Shown here piece by piece: positions 11,251 through 22,706 of a DNA stretch of 64,000 bases. Position 1 is the first letter of the stretch; each line of letters starts with the position of its first letter. The stretch is from positions 14,184,377 to 14,248,376 of the forward strand of contig NC_092810.1 of the NCBI RefSeq assembly GCF_040954645.1, given 5' to 3'. The position numbers and the translations under genes were made by a program. Source of the DNA: Diabrotica undecimpunctata. Lineage: Eukaryota; Arthropoda; Insecta; Coleoptera; Chrysomelidae. The notes under the pieces are model-generated. The model ran no database searches. It was given only the letters and a program-made list of their open reading frames with translations, and was not told where the DNA came from.

Positions 11251-11836
11251 AGGAGTGGTTATTTATCCATCGGATTTTTCGGTCTCTTCCGTTGAAGATG
11301 TGTGAGTGGGGTTAAGTTTTTTCTTTAATCTGGTAATGTTTTTTTTTTTAATTTAGAGTTGTGAGAGTAACAATGAATAAAGTTAAGGATATCGGTTAAT
11401 TCGAAAGGTTTATTTGAGTAGTTCTTTGAGATAGTTTCAGGATGTTTAGCATAAAGGGTATTAACTAGAAAGTCGCATATTTCATTAAAATTTAATATGA
11501 ATGGGGGTGATCGGTTTTCAATTTTGTCTTTTATCAATTCTACAGAACAAATAATGTCGTCGTTAGAGGTTTTAGTTTGTTTTTTAGGTTTTTTTAGTTT
11601 ATGTGTGATATGAGGAGTAAAGATTTGTGAGTTCGTTTCTGGGTTATTTTGGTCGATGTCAGGTGAGGATAAGATTTGTCTTTTAACTTGAGTAGATACT
11701 TGAGTAAGTTGTTTATTAATATTAACTGAATGTTGCAGAGTTGCAGTTTCAGCAGGATTATTAATATTATTTAGATTTGATAATATTGTTTCTTTTGGTA
11801 AGGAGGGTTAACTTGCGTTTTCTATAGTTTCAGTTA

Positions 11837-12532
11837 TTATATTTCAGGTGTCGTATTTGGAGAGGTTTCTGAGGGTACGGTTGAGGAGTTAGCAGTTGTT
11901 ATGATGTGACAATCTGTATCGTTATGTCCAATAGTCTTGCACTTAGAGCAGTTTAGTCCATCAATAGAGAAGAATAAACGATAAGTTTTATTGTGGAATA
12001 CATTGAAGGAGTCAGGAATGGAGGTATTATCAAGGGGCGAAATAAATACTTGCCGTCTGAAGCTTAGGACGTGGCTATATTCGGTTTCTGCCATACCAAC
12101 TCTTAGGAAAGTCATCTTGGAAATTGCAGTGATGCCTAATTTTTGTAATTCTGCTTCAATGATACTGTTTGACATTGAAGGACATGCGTTAGAAATTACA
12201 AGTCGTTGTGCTGGTGTGATTAATCTTTTTATCTCTATTTCTGACTCATTTATATTAATATATTTGTAGGAATGAAGAAGCATAACGACTATGTTTTTGG
12301 TAGAGAGGTAGATACATATTCTGTTATTTGGAATTCTAGATGCAAACAAGACGTTACGTGGACCAACCAGTGATCCAATTGCTACGATGTAATTGTGAAT
12401 TTTGATGCCTTCGATACTGGAGAGTACTACTGCTTGGTCCTCTGTTGGGCGTTTGAACGTATTTACTACATTGGAATAAGTATTTTTTGGCGTATTTGAA
12501 GTAGAAGTAGTCATGTTCTTAATTGAAGTCAT
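11837..12532 (-). CDS. ORF1 (gag-like) of I-clade non-LTR element
   Basis: This 231-codon frame starts at an ATG just after a GC-rich leader. It contains a long central RNA-binding-like region (IVAIGSLVGPRNVLFASRIP near residues 50-70, RICIYLSTKN near 71-80, LRVGMAETEYSHVLSFRRQV near 143-162) typical of ORF1 proteins of I/Nimb-type elements. Near the end is a CCHC zinc knuckle, CSKCKTIGHNDTDC. Such proteins bind the element RNA and form a particle in the cytoplasm. The natural protein should run on: residual sequence encoding PPFILNFNEICDFLVNTLY (11537-11325) looks like its C-terminal part, out of frame. So it is a truncated remnant of ORF1, not a complete gene. Confidence 0.7.
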   Translation of the reverse strand: MTSIKNMTTSTSNTPKNTYSNVVNTFKRPTEDQAVVLSSIEGIKIHNYIVAIGSLVGPRNVLFASRIPNNRICIYLSTKNIVVMLLHSYKYININESEIEIKRLITPAQRLVISNACPSMSNSIIEAELQKLGITAISKMTFLRVGMAETEYSHVLSFRRQVFISPLDNTSIPDSFNVFHNKTYRLFFSIDGLNCSKCKTIGHNDTDCHIITTANSSTVPSETSPNTTPEI

Positions 12533-12720
12533 TTTTAATTTGGTTCCCGCGTTGCCGGAGGTCCGCTCCTGTCACCGGCCAAAGAACCGGCGTGGATCAG
12601 TTCCGAACGGTTCCAAAAAACCAGTTGATAAAACCAGTAGGTTGAACTTGATTTGAATTGTATAGGTTATATTTACTATTGTTATATCTTATATAAAGGT
12701 TTTTTGTTACTCACGTCGGG

Positions 12721-13224
12721 TTGAGTTAATTGGCATTATCACTGCACTATTGTTTGTTGATAGTATTTAAGGATATCAAATTTTTGTTCCGTATTTTACA
12801 TTTAAAAATTGAAAAATAACAGAGCGGTTTAAAACGTGATATAATCATGCCACTGTCAGGGCCGTCTCCCTTCTTAATGTTTATAAACAATGGAGATATG
12901 ATTTTTTTAAAAAATAGTTCCTAACTTCGTTCCTATTGGTCATAGAAGATTTTCTTTTTTTTTAGTAAAAAACATAGCACTTTTTCAAACGTTTATTTTG
13001 TAAATAATTTCGATAAAAATGCAATATGCATTTAACTTCTAAGATAGTTTAAGTCTTAAAGAATCCCATGAAATTTGCAAAATGTGTCTAGCATCATTAA
13101 TAGAGCAAGTTCAATAGTTATAAATATTTAGCCTAAGGGATAAACAAATTAAATAACTTTTAAACTATTTGACCGATTGTTATCAAATCCCGGATTTTAA
13201 GTGAGTGGCAAAACCGGTGGGAAT
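12721..13224. other. no gene seen
   Basis: AT-rich sequence between two I-clade elements. No open frame or family motif was found. Confidence 0.4.
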
Positions 13225-13640
13225 TTTCAGTGTCCAATCTTCAGACTATTAAACCGGACATTAAACAATGGAGATGTTTCCCCACTAAAAGAAGGGATCA
13301 AGTGACAATAACTCGTCTTAGATTAGGTCATACCAGTGCCACGCACAAGTTCTTAATTACTAAAGAATCCTTACCAAAATGTGAACAGTGTAACGTTAAA
13401 CTCTCGGTGAAACATGTTGTTGTAGACTGTCCAGTTTTCTCCACAGCAAGATCCAATTATAGTATCTCAATAAACTTAGAGAAAGCACTTGGTGCAAATT
13501 GTTCATTTACAAATATGTTAAACTACTTAAAAGCTATTAATTTTGTTAATATATAATATATTTAATATTGTAAATCTGATTCTCGCTAATAACCTTCGGG
13601 TTGATGCGAATTTGTAAATAAAAAATAAAAAAAAAATAAG
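13225..13640 (+). mobile_element. 5'-truncated I-clade non-LTR element, 3' end
   Basis: An open frame of 108 codons (13230-13556) encodes ITRLRLGHTSATHKFLITKE, CEQCNVKLSVKHVVVDC and an end LNYLKAINFVNI. This is the C-terminus of ORF2 of the same clade as the minus-strand element at 10.7-12.5 kb, here without the stop. After it come a 3' UTR with a TTCTCGC ... GCGAA hairpin and an A-rich tail (13615-13645). The beginning is cut off, as expected for incomplete reverse transcription. Confidence 0.8.
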
Positions 13641-14821
13641 AAAAAAGATCTCTTGGATTTAGTAAAAAACAATCACATTCCCAGTTGTTATTCAGCATTC
13701 TATAACTCTTTGTAACAATAAATAAAACAGTTTTTTCTTTGTGTTTGGTTTATTATACTCTACCAACGTGATTTTTAGGATGATTATATCTTGCGCAAAA
13801 ATTGAATTTTCTGAGAAAAATTATGCACCAATAACTGAACTGAACTAAAATCTTTAACTTCATTTTTCTCAAAACAACGTTTTCTGAATTGTGTCTATTT
13901 TTTAGCGGAGGTGCGATGTGTTTAAGGTTTAAGGTAAGTTAATGACTGTTAAAAAGATGTGGAAATATGTTTACTAAGTTATGTATGGATTCATGAAAGA
14001 AAGAAAGTTCCCCTTTAATATAATTTCTCTTGAAGATTTAAGTTTTTCCTATAAACATAAATATTTTTCCTAAAAATTATTCAAATTCTCAAAGAATTTC
14101 CACTTAATAAAACGAAATGCAAGTTCGCTTAGTCTAAGAAATCAGTAATGATTAATGACAGGGACTTAATGGATTGCTGTTTTTACCATTCAGCGTTTTT
14201 CTTTCTTTGCAACCAACTTTTTAACTGAATTAGAATGCAAAATCACCGCGTTATTCATTATTATCGTAGGCACGTTTTTCAAGCGGTGTGGAAAAGCTAA
14301 AATAAAAGTCTCATCAGAGATACGACTGACTCAGTGATTAACACTTTTTTGAAAGAGATTTATGAAAAGGTTGAAACGCTGGGAGATATTTGTCACTGTC
14401 ACTATTATGCCGTATAATTACATCCTTGTGAAAACCATTTAAATTATTTTTTTTTTCTTAAGAAAAATACTGCTATACATATGATGAATAGGTTACTTTT
14501 TACTGTGAGACGGCCAAATTATCCAACATGCAAACCATTAGGGGAAAGAGATATCCATAAAAAGGCTTTACATTTATAACCTAAATGGCGAAAAAGAAAT
14601 GTAATCTGCTTTAAATGCTAAATTTAGGAAAACGAATCGCTACAGATAATAAATTATAGTATTATCGTATATAATAGGAGATAGTATTTAAATAATTTAC
14701 TTGTTTTTTAAATGAAATTATCAAGCGATTTAATTATCCCGTCAGTATTCCATTTTCTCAAAATTTATAAAGAAGCTACATGAAAGTGCTGCAAAAAACT
14801 AGTTAGTACTCGTAGATACTT
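13641..14821. other. no gene seen
   Basis: AT-rich sequence without family resemblance in any frame. The octamer AGATACTT at 14814-14821 is the likely left target-site copy of the next element. Confidence 0.4.
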
Positions 14822-14829
14822 CTAGACGT

Positions 14830-15240
14830 CTGACTTAGAGCTGTTAACAAAAAACATAAAGAAGCAGGAGGTAAAAATAATTATGGGCGACTTTAATGCT
14901 AAAGTCGGTCGAGGAAAAACTGGAAATATAGTAGGAAATTTTGGGTTAGGTAAAAGAAACGAATGAGGAGACTGAATCTGCCAGGAGAAAGAATTAGTCA
15001 TAACAAATACATACTACGACCTACCCTTACGAAGATTATACACGTGGACTTCTCCAAAAAATAACACCAACAATATAATAAGAAACCAAATAGATTTTAT
15101 AACGATTAACAAAAGGTTTCGTAATGGAGTACAAAGTGCAAAAACCTATCCAAGCGCAAATGCAGATACGGACTATAATCTATTACTAGCAAACGTCAAC
15201 ATTAAACTCAGAAAACCGGAGAAAAAACCACCAAAATAAA
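14830..15240 (+). pseudogene. APE-type endonuclease domain, C-terminal half
   Basis: The frame reads IIMGDFNAKVGRGKTGNIVG, GKRNE, a stop, then LYTWTSP, RNQIDFITI and DTDYNLLLANV. These are the GDFN, TW and final catalytic blocks of the apurinic-like endonuclease that nicks target DNA for RTE and other non-LTR elements. The last motif normally reads SDHN; here the catalytic His is Tyr. Stops also interrupt it. It is therefore inactive even apart from the missing N-terminal half. Confidence 0.75.
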
Positions 15241-15399
15241 CATCAAAAACCTAAAAGACGACAACTACCAACAGCAATAAAAGCCAGAAATAAATAAATT
15301 AACTGAAGAAAGCGTTGAATGGGCAGATATAAAAAAGACATACTAAAAGCGGGAAAAGAGGTCCTACGCGAAGAATAGAAAACCACTAAAAAAGACTGG

Positions 15400-17255
15400 A
15401 TGACACCAAAAATAGTTGAACTAATAACTGAAAAAAGAAAATACAAAAATAAAGATGAAAATAAATATAAAACCATCAAGAATAAAATCAAATATGAAAT
15501 CAGAAAGGCTAAGGAGGAATGGATGAACAAAAAATGCCAGGAACTGGAAGAACTCAGCAACAAACATGACACTTCAAACTTACATAAAAAAATGAAAGAA
15601 CTTACAGGCAACACCAGACAAAGAAGAACACTCATAACAAGAGATAATAATGGAGGAATACTTACTGAAGAGAGCAAAATAAAGGAAGTATGGGAACAAT
15701 ATATAATCCATCTGTTCCATGACGAGAGGGAAAATGAACAAGATATAGGTGAAGAAGAACAATACCTACAAATTTTACCCTCAGAAGTAAAGAATGCCCT
15801 ACAGAATACAAAACAAGGAAAAGCACCGGGTCCTGATCAAATTACAGTTGAACTGTTAAAATCCTTAGATGACGGTAATATAAAGAGGCTCACCCGAATT
15901 CTCAACCACATATATGTAGAGGGCAACATCCCTGAAGAATGGCTTAAATCGATATTTTTACCTCTACCAAAAAACAACAATCCCAAATCATGTAATAACT
16001 ATAGATTGATAAGCCTAATGTGCCACCCTTTAAAGATTCTCTTGAAAATTGTTCATAACCGAATTTATAAGAAATGTGAGGAGCAGATAGATTAAACGCA
16101 GTTTGGCTTCAGAGAAGGCATGGGTACAAGAGAGGCATTATTTGCGTTGACAGTACTCTTGCAGAAATGTCGGGAATATAACAAGAGTGCATATGTATGC
16201 TTTATAGACTTTAGGAAGGCCTATGACCGAGTGCAGCATATGAAGTTAATAGATGAATTAAAAAACATCAATTTAGACAAAAAGGCATTGAGTTTATTAA
16301 GGCTATATACTGGAACCAGAAAGCAGTAGTAAAGGTGAACGATATAGAAACAAATAATATACCGATTGCGAGAGGGGTTAGGCAAGGATGCGTCTTGTCT
16401 CCGAGGCTTTTCAACGTGTACTCACAGGTCATATTCAGAAAAGCCTTATGGGAAAGAAAAGAGGGAATAAGAATTAGTGGAGAAATCATCAACACCATGA
16501 GATGTGCAGATGACACAGTAATTATGGCTGAGAGTATAGAAGAACTACAAACTTTACTGGATGCAATAAATAGTGAATGAATTCAAATGGGACTTGACAT
16601 CAACACAGATAAGACCAAATTTATGATAGTATCAAGGAGTACAATAAATAATGAACAACTAACTCTTGGTGTACAGCAAATAGAGAGAGTGACAAAATAT
16701 AAATATCTGGGAGCTTACATCAACACAGAATTAGATCCCGACCAAGAGATCAGGGTACGAATAGAAATGGCAAGGGCAGCGTTCTTAAAATTCAAGCAAT
16801 TGTTCTGTGACAAAAATCTGAATACTGCGCTGAGACTGAGGTTTGTTGAATGTTACGTCTGGTCGCAACTATTGTACGGGGTAGAAACATGGACATTAAA
16901 GGCGCAAATAGTTAAGAAGCTTGAAGCCTTTGAATTTTGGATATACCGGAGAATGTTGAGAATTCCATGGACTGCCAGGGTCATCAATGAGGAAGTGCTG
17001 AGAAGGATGTGTCGAGACAAAAAATTGTTGAGAACAATAAAAGTACGCAAGACTGCATACCTTGGGCACATACTGAGGAATGATAAATATAGTCTTCTGT
17101 AGGTCATCATGCAGGGTAGGGTCGATGGCAAAAAGGGAATAGGTAGAAAGATCACGTCATGGCTGCGAAATATTCGAGACTGGACAAACATGACTGTAGA
17201 CGAATTACTCCACGTTGCAAAAGACAGAGAAACTTTTAGAAATGATGTCGCCAAC
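15400..17255 (+). pseudogene. RTE-type reverse transcriptase
   Basis: Four collinear open pieces (15400-16095, 16120-16329, 16335-16580, 16587-17102) make one reverse transcriptase. Visible blocks are GKAPGPDQITVELLK, NYRLISLMCHPLKI, QFGFREGMGTREALF, FIDFRKAYDRV (first catalytic Asp), GVRQGCVLSPRLFNVY, and MRCADDTVIMAES, where the usual FADD is CADD. They are followed by the thumb and the terminal LGHILRNDKYSLL and GKKGIGRK region to about 17255. Three stops and one frameshift separate the pieces (for example TAA after EEQID at 16093), so it is not translatable. It would copy the element RNA into the nicked site. Confidence 0.85.
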
Positions 17256-17654
17256 CTCCGTTAATAGGGACGGCATAGGAAGAAGAAGATACTTGTAAAT
17301 ATGAGGAATTAATTGATAAATGTATAAGTAAATAAGGAACCTAAATATTTGAAAACTAGTTTAACTAAGATTTATTTTAACCATGTAACCATCATAACTG
17401 CCTGTAGACGGTGTACACTTTTTTCTAGTTAAACCCAGAGATGTCAATGCCTATAGTGAGCAAAGATGCAGGTTTGTTTGTCCTTACACCTTGTCCTGAT
17501 GCCTTTGTTTCACGCACCAGTCATAAGACGCTCGTTTTTTCCCTTAAAAAAAATGGGACAAATGAAAGTTTCGCAAAGAACGTTTTAACAAGTCGACTGT
17601 GTTAAACCTTCTAAGTTGCGGCTAGCGTGAACAAGAGCCTATCGCTCATTCAAT

Positions 17655-17705
17655 GCTGGATTCGAACTGATGTCCACTCACTCCCTTCAATCACTCGGCT
17701 CGTAA
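17655..17705 (-). repeat. tRNA-like A/B box fragment (possible SINE head)
   Basis: On the minus strand GAGCCGAGTGATTGAAGG (17702-17685) resembles the A box of a Leu/Ser tRNA. AGTTCGAATCC (17668-17658) is one base from the RNA polymerase III B box. The gap between them is too short for a real tRNA with its anticodon arm. It could be the head of a tRNA-derived SINE or a tRNA relic. About 250 bp downstream on the same strand show no tail that would settle it. Confidence 0.4.
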
Positions 17706-17999
17706 TGGTTTCTTAAAATTCGGAAATCGCCCCCCTGACTTTAAGTACCTTTAACTCTCCTTTCATTGGTAAAACTACTATTTTTAAATTTTCTTTAATG
17801 TTGGGAATTTTCGAATGACTAAAACCGATAATTTGGAATTACTATGTTATTATATCTAGAAAGTTATTTGAATGCAAGCTATCGGCGCCGTACAGATAAT
17901 TAGATGGTACAAAAGAATTTTATAAATCTAAAACTAATATACAGTGTGATATTATGGTATCATACAAAATTAAATAAAAATAATTGTTGTTACGCAACA
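17700..17999 (-). repeat. probable start of 3' LTR of a BEL/Pao element
   Basis: Directly after the end of the BEL/Pao polyprotein the minus strand reads GGGGGACTA and then TGTTGCGTAACAAC, the usual beginning (TGTTGCG) of a BEL/Pao LTR after the short purine run. The other LTR and the LTR end (CA) were not found, so the left limit is nominal. Confidence 0.5.
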
Positions 18000-18606
18000 T
18001 AGTCCCCCCGTTGATGTGACCTACATCTAAATGAGTATGAGGTAAAGGACATACTTTAACAATAGATCTTATAAATGTTTCGTCTTTAGTTCTTAGTTTT
18101 ACAGTTCAATTCCTGCCGTCTTTACCTGGCAATGTTTCGATTACTCTTGCCAGTGGCTATTTTAGAGGAGGGGCGTTGTTATCGATTAGGAGTACCAGAT
18201 CATTGATTTTAATGTTTTCTTGGGGCAGAAATTATTTGGGTTTAGTTTGGAGGCGATTTAAATAATCCCTAGTCAAACATTTCCAGAAATGCTGCTGAAT
18301 TTTGCTGCATTTCTGCCACAGTGACAAACTATTTTCGAATTCTCTTGAGATCTCTACCTCTGGATAGGAAGTCATGCTGTTTCCGATGAGAAAATGAGCG
18401 GGCGATAGAAACGAAAAATCATTTGGACTGTCTGACAATGGACAGTGGGGTCGTGATTTTAAAACAGCTTCTATTTGAGCCAAAATAGTGCTTAATTCCT
18501 CGAATGTAAAAATATTATTGCCCATCATCCTTACCAAACGATACTGACAGCAAAAAAACCATAAAAAAGTGGTGTCAAATGACTTATTTTTACATGTTTC
18601 GTTCAT
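18000..18606 (-). pseudogene. BEL/Pao retrotransposon integrase end
   Basis: The minus-strand frame holds FTFEELSTILAQIEAVLKSR, PHCPLSDSPNDFSFLSPAHF, LIGNSMTSYPE, SLWQKCSKIQQHFWK and DYLNRLQ. After a stop, INDLVLLIDNNAPPLK, ARVIETLPGKDGRN and VCPLPH follow. This is the conserved tail of the integrase and the following domain of BEL/Pao pol, which inserts the reverse-transcribed DNA. The rest of pol (protease, reverse transcriptase, RNase H) is absent upstream, and at least two stops occur. It is a 5'-truncated, inactive remnant. Confidence 0.85.
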
Positions 18607-19541
18607 ATTTAAAAAGAAAATATTCCTGTTTATTTATACTTAAGAATTGTGCTTAGAAACACGGACGTTATTGATAATAATGTCGTAGACGAGAATACCA
18701 GTTTCAGCAAGCACAACGCAATATGTTTGCATAGGACTTTTTTATCTCTAGAATTTAATTAGTATGGAAAATTTTTAGATCGAAAAAGTTAGGAGTGCTC
18801 GACTAAGAATAATTAATTAAAAAAACAATTTTGAGTCCAGACCGACGGCAGCATCGTTGGCGACGTAGCATCTCCGCGACGCTTCATGGTCGGAATATAA
18901 TTTCTACGGTTTCTTTGATAAAATCCGATAACACGTGGAAATTGAATGTTAATGAAAATTTCTTTCGAGAAGAGAGGTACAGGAAATATTAAATTATTGA
19001 AACAATCGCGATGGAAGAAGAGAATTTTAAAATTTTGTTTTTTCGAATTTTTTATTAAAATTGGTGCAATCCCTAGAAAAAATTATATTAAAGTTTAAAA
19101 TGTGGAGACGTTCATTATACACACGTAAGTGTAGAATATTTGGACAAAAGAAGTAAGGACTGAAATTCTTGTTGCACATGCGATTTCCTACAAATTTACG
19201 TTTAACATTTTTTCCTGCGGTCGATATTTTTTAAGTTAAGGAGAAAAATAGTAAAAGGGGAGAAGCATAATTCTTAAATTATCTCGTTAATTATTACCTA
19301 TACAGAATAAATTAATTTACATATTCAATAATGAGGAGAATTATATATAATTTTGATCTTATTGATTTATTTGCTTAAATCAATATTTTAGACAAGTAAT
19401 ATTAGAAACAATGGGAAATACAAAACACGAGGCACCTATTTTGTTGGTTTTGCGCATAAAATTGATCTCTACTTCTAAATTGTTGGACGATACAACAAGT
19501 CCCACGTGAAATATATTGTTGGACTTTTCTTTGAATCTCTT
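18607..19541. other. no gene seen
   Basis: AT-rich sequence between the BEL/Pao relic and a pogo relic. No motif or repeat that I can support. Confidence 0.4.
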
Positions 19542-20344
19542 TTAAACATAGTCACCCTCTACATGGTTAAGATTGCTGTCAAATGCTTCATCATCCACTG
19601 GTCCTATCCAAGAATCATCGTTATCATCACTATCTCCCAAATTAAAAACTAGTTCACTTTCATTCGAAGAACTCTCAATATCCACAACACGTGTAACTGT
19701 CTGTTTCATTGTCGAAGAAACCAACTGGTTCCATTTTGCTTCGAGCGCATCTTTCTCAGTCGTGCTGGTGAGGATCCTAATTTTCTTTTTCTCTCTCGGC
19801 TTCCTATTAACTTTTCTTGCCTTGACCTTAGGATATCCTTACAACATCTCTGGTGAAAAGAAATTTTTATTTTCTTTGGTAGTTCTAGAGGGTGTTTCAG
19901 CACTTGGGTCTAGAGGAATAGAGTTTACAGCTGATAGTCCTGGAAGGACGTTTTAAGGAGTCCTCTTCTACAATCTCTCTTAAAACATGTGGATTGAAGG
20001 GACATATCCCTGTGTTTTGAAAGCCTGACCAAATATTTTGAGGTACGAGAACCTCATCGTGTGCTGTACCAACCAACTCAACGATACTGTATATATTGTG
20101 ATGGGCGCTCTTGGATGATTCAGTAGCCAAGCCTCACATGCAGCATTATAATATTATGCTTTGGTATGTCCAAATACAGCCATATCTAAAAGCTGGAGTT
20201 TGTTGCTACAATGTGGGGGCAACGTCAAAATATTGACACCTGCGTCTCGAGCCTTCATGATTACTTCCACTGTGACGTGGCTCTCGTGGTTATCAAATAT
20301 TAGCAGAGACGGATTTTCTTTGGTAGTCAAGAAGTAGTCACTAT
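19542..20344 (-). pseudogene. pogo/Tigger-type transposase, C-terminal half
   Basis: Read on the minus strand: SLLIFDNHESHVTVEVIMKA (second catalytic Asp in DNHESH), LTLPPHCSNKLQLLDMAVFG (third Asp), AACEAWL, IYSIVELVG, and the typical end GFQNTGICPFNPHVL (about 20025). After that come low-similarity basic and acidic stretches (19903-19706, 19724-19542) like the variable tails of these proteins. Stops and frameshifts occur between blocks. The N-terminal CENP-B-like DNA-binding part is absent: the sequence changes abruptly near 20345 into a plus-strand gene of another family. It is only distantly alike to the better pogo copy at 23-25.9 kb. Confidence 0.8.
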
Positions 20345-20345
20345 T

Positions 20346-21545
20346 GCTTATATGATAATAAAGGTAAAACCTACTTGCCTGAAACTTTAAATATAATGAA
20401 AATGTTTTCTCTGTGTAAAGAAAAATATCCGGAAGTTAAAATTTCTTATCAAAGTTACAGAGAAATTTTTAGACAAAAATATAACATTAGTTTCGGTTAT
20501 CCGCGATCGGATACCTGCAGTCAATGTGACGAAATTACTGCAAAAATGAAAGCAGCTGAAACAGACCAGAAAAGTGGACGTACTGAAATAACCAAATTAA
20601 AAGCACTTAGAGAGCTCCATCTTCGTATGGCTCAAACGTTTTATGAGAGGTAAAAAGAAAGCAATAGAAGGGCACGAATAGAAAAGAATTATGAAGCTAT
20701 ATTATTGCCGACAGCTCTCGATTTACTCTTTTAACATCCATGTTTTATTAAACGCCGATTCCTATTTTTATACATATCCAGAGTTTATTGATAAAATGGG
20801 ATCAGATGAAGTGTGTTCGTTTATTTTCCATTTTATTATGCATCATTTGTCTCCAATTGTTCAACATCTACACTTTTTCTGTGACTTAGCAGGTGGGCAA
20901 AACAAAAACTATACAGTGGTAAGGTTTATTCATTACATGGTATTAGTAGTAAAACGTCTTCAATCCATTACAATAACATATCCCGATAGAGGCCGTTTGT
21001 ACCTTGAGTGCAATAAAAATATGGACCTTATTAACCTTAAAAAAAGAATGGAAACGCCTGCTGATTAGAAGGAAAATATTATAACTTCTCGTACAATGCC
21101 TGCCCCATTTAATGTAATTTTAGTATCTCAGTGTTTCATCAAGGGATGGACTGAATTTTTTAAGGATAGATATGTCAAAAGAGCACCTTTTGCTATGCAA
21201 AAAATTAAAGAGGTGATGCGTGTTAATACTCATGTTCGCACTGTATTTTACCAAGATTCATATAATGTTAGCAAACTGGAGGACCCCATCCGTTCTTCCG
21301 TTTAAGCTAACAAGTCGCATAAATTGTCACCTGCGGAATTTGAACTACCCATGCAATCATACTACAACTTTATTGCTAAGTTCAAAGACATAATGTTTTT
21401 GTCAAAGTTTTGCGAATCCAAACAAGCAAAAGAAATATACATGAGTATGCCTCATGAAATGAAGATAAAAAAACAACAAAGGAACTGTCAATAATTCAAA
21501 TCTTGAGGAATTGCAGCCTATTATAATGAAGAAACGTTTGGTTCA
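20346..21545 (+). pseudogene. copy A of an unnamed DDE-like multi-copy family
   Basis: The frame opens at YDNKGKTYLPETLNIMKMF (about 20352) and holds ISFGYPRSDTCSQCDE with a CxxC pair (about 20490-20530). After a frame change it shows IQHLHFFCDLAGGQNKNYTV-like sequence (20850-20920), YLECNKNMDLINL (about 21000), PAPFNVILVSQCFIKGWTEF (about 21100), YKNFIAKFKDIMFLSKFC-like sequence (about 21370). The Asp before GQNKN and the Asp/Asn in ECNKN sit where a DDE transposase would have acidic residues. I recall such proteins as very numerous 'uncharacterized' entries in insects; no name is certain. Stops at 20651, 21066 and 21303 kill it. Related copies: 35015, 42880, 47560 and 54550. Confidence 0.65.
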
Positions 21546-21589
21546 GAAATGAAACGCACCTGGACTTTCATGATTTTCTTCTATAACAG

Positions 21590-22706
21590 ATTGACACTGA
21601 CTGATGTTTTCCTATTTTTAAAAAAAACTGTGTGTTTCATTGATTTAGTTTTAAGTACTAGTTTGGAGATGTGGGCCATAAAACAAGCTATTAATAGTTG
21701 TAGAATAGATTCGAGATATAGGCAACTAGAACATAATATATATAAAAATGCAACTATGATAGTACAACTAGACGAAAAAACAAATCTCATCCTCATTAAG
21801 AGAGGAGTGAGAAAAGGAGACGTAATATCGCCAAAACTTTTCAACCTAGCCCTAGAAGATGTCTTTAAAACTACAAATTGGTCAACCTATGGTATTAACG
21901 TTAATGGCAACAAGTTAAACCACCTCAGATTCGCTGACGACATAGTGATTATAGCGAGCACATTCGAGGAACTGCAAATTATGATGGGGAACTAGCAGCC
22001 AGCTCCCAATACGTCGGCCTTAAAATGAATATGAAAAAAACAAAAATAATGACAAACACAGATGACCTTAGACGTATAACTATAAATGGCAGTGAGATAG
22101 AACAAATCCAGGAATATATCTACCTAGGCCAAATCATGAGACTTGACAAAGAGAACCAAAGTGCGGAAATTACTAGAAGAGCAAGACTAGCATGGGCAGC
22201 ATTTGGAAAACTTAGTTGGATACTTAAGAACCGCAAAATATCCCAATACTTGAGGAGCAAAGTATTCAACCAATGCATCCTTCCTATCATGACATATGGA
22301 TGTCAAACCTGGACCCTAACCAAGGCAAACATAAATAAACCACAACCGAAAGAACAATGGAAAGAGCAATGTTAGGTATACGACTGTCAGATAAAAGAGG
22401 AACGACTGGGTAACATCCAAAACAAAAGTCGAGGACATAGCAATAAAAGTTGCCAAAATTAAATGGAGCTTCGCGGTCCACACTGCTAGACAAAAAGACC
22501 AACGTTGGAATACTACAATACAACATTGGAGACCTTACGAAAGTAAACGACCAGGAGGAAGACACAGATGAGATGGGTTGATGATATTAAAAGAATAGCC
22601 GGAAGAAATTGGAAATATGTTGCTCAGGATAGAGACCAATGGAAGGAGTTGGGAGAGGCCTATGTCCAAACATGGACGACAGAAAGCTAAGACGAAGAAG
22701 AAGACT
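21590..22706 (+). mobile_element. 5'-truncated non-LTR retrotransposon (EN-RT type)
   Basis: The open frame to 21995 contains IDSRYRQLEHNIYKNATMIV, GVRKGDVISPKLFNLALEDV and LRFADDIVIIA (catalytic FADD). A frameshift leads to GLKMNMKKTKIMTN, YIYLGQIM, LAWAAFGKL, MTYGCQTWTLT, then RAMLGIRLSDKRG. The last part is GGRHRWVDDIKRIAGRNW, VAQDRDQWKELGEAYVQ. It ends with GACGAAGAAGAAG. This is the palm, thumb and end of a reverse transcriptase of an APE-type, probably RTE-related element, from a different family than the one at 14.8 kb. The endonuclease and fingers are missing. The left limit is blurred, since the first RT motif (FID) is damaged. Confidence 0.75.

Larger units (their letters stand above)
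10680..12720 (-). mobile_element. internally deleted I-clade non-LTR retrotransposon
   Basis: On the minus strand the order is a GC-rich leader (about 12600-12540), ORF1 (12532-11837), the ORF1 tail (about 11537-11280), then directly the last part of ORF2 (about 11250-10800) and a 3' UTR. The endonuclease, the reverse transcriptase and most of RNase H are missing, so a deletion of several kilobases has joined ORF1 to the ORF2 end. The 3' UTR ends in a hairpin (CCCTGCG ... CGCAGGG, 10681-10715). The 5' limit near 12720 is a guess. Confidence 0.7.
14822..17286 (+). mobile_element. RTE-like non-LTR retrotransposon, nearly full ORF
   Basis: The element runs from within the endonuclease to a GAAGAAGAAG tail. 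AGATACTT occurs immediately before (14814-14821) and overlapping the tail (17287-17294), which I take as an 8-bp target-site duplication. The 5' part of the endonuclease is missing. The same family supplies the fragment at 61337-61970, visibly about 95% alike over 600 bp, so it has moved fairly recently. The end of the ORF (LGHILRND ... VANLR then TAATAGGGACGGCATAGG and GAA repeats) is shared with the fragments at 3956 and 55490. Confidence 0.85.

Noticed and set aside
15243..15677. 144-codon minus-strand frame rich in Leu, Ser and Phe
   Set aside because: It is the antisense of the RTE endonuclease-RT linker, which explains its hydrophobic composition.
16853..17254. 133-codon minus-strand frame
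   Set aside because: Antisense of the RTE C-terminal region; a similar antisense frame recurs at 61661-61933 because the family is repeated.
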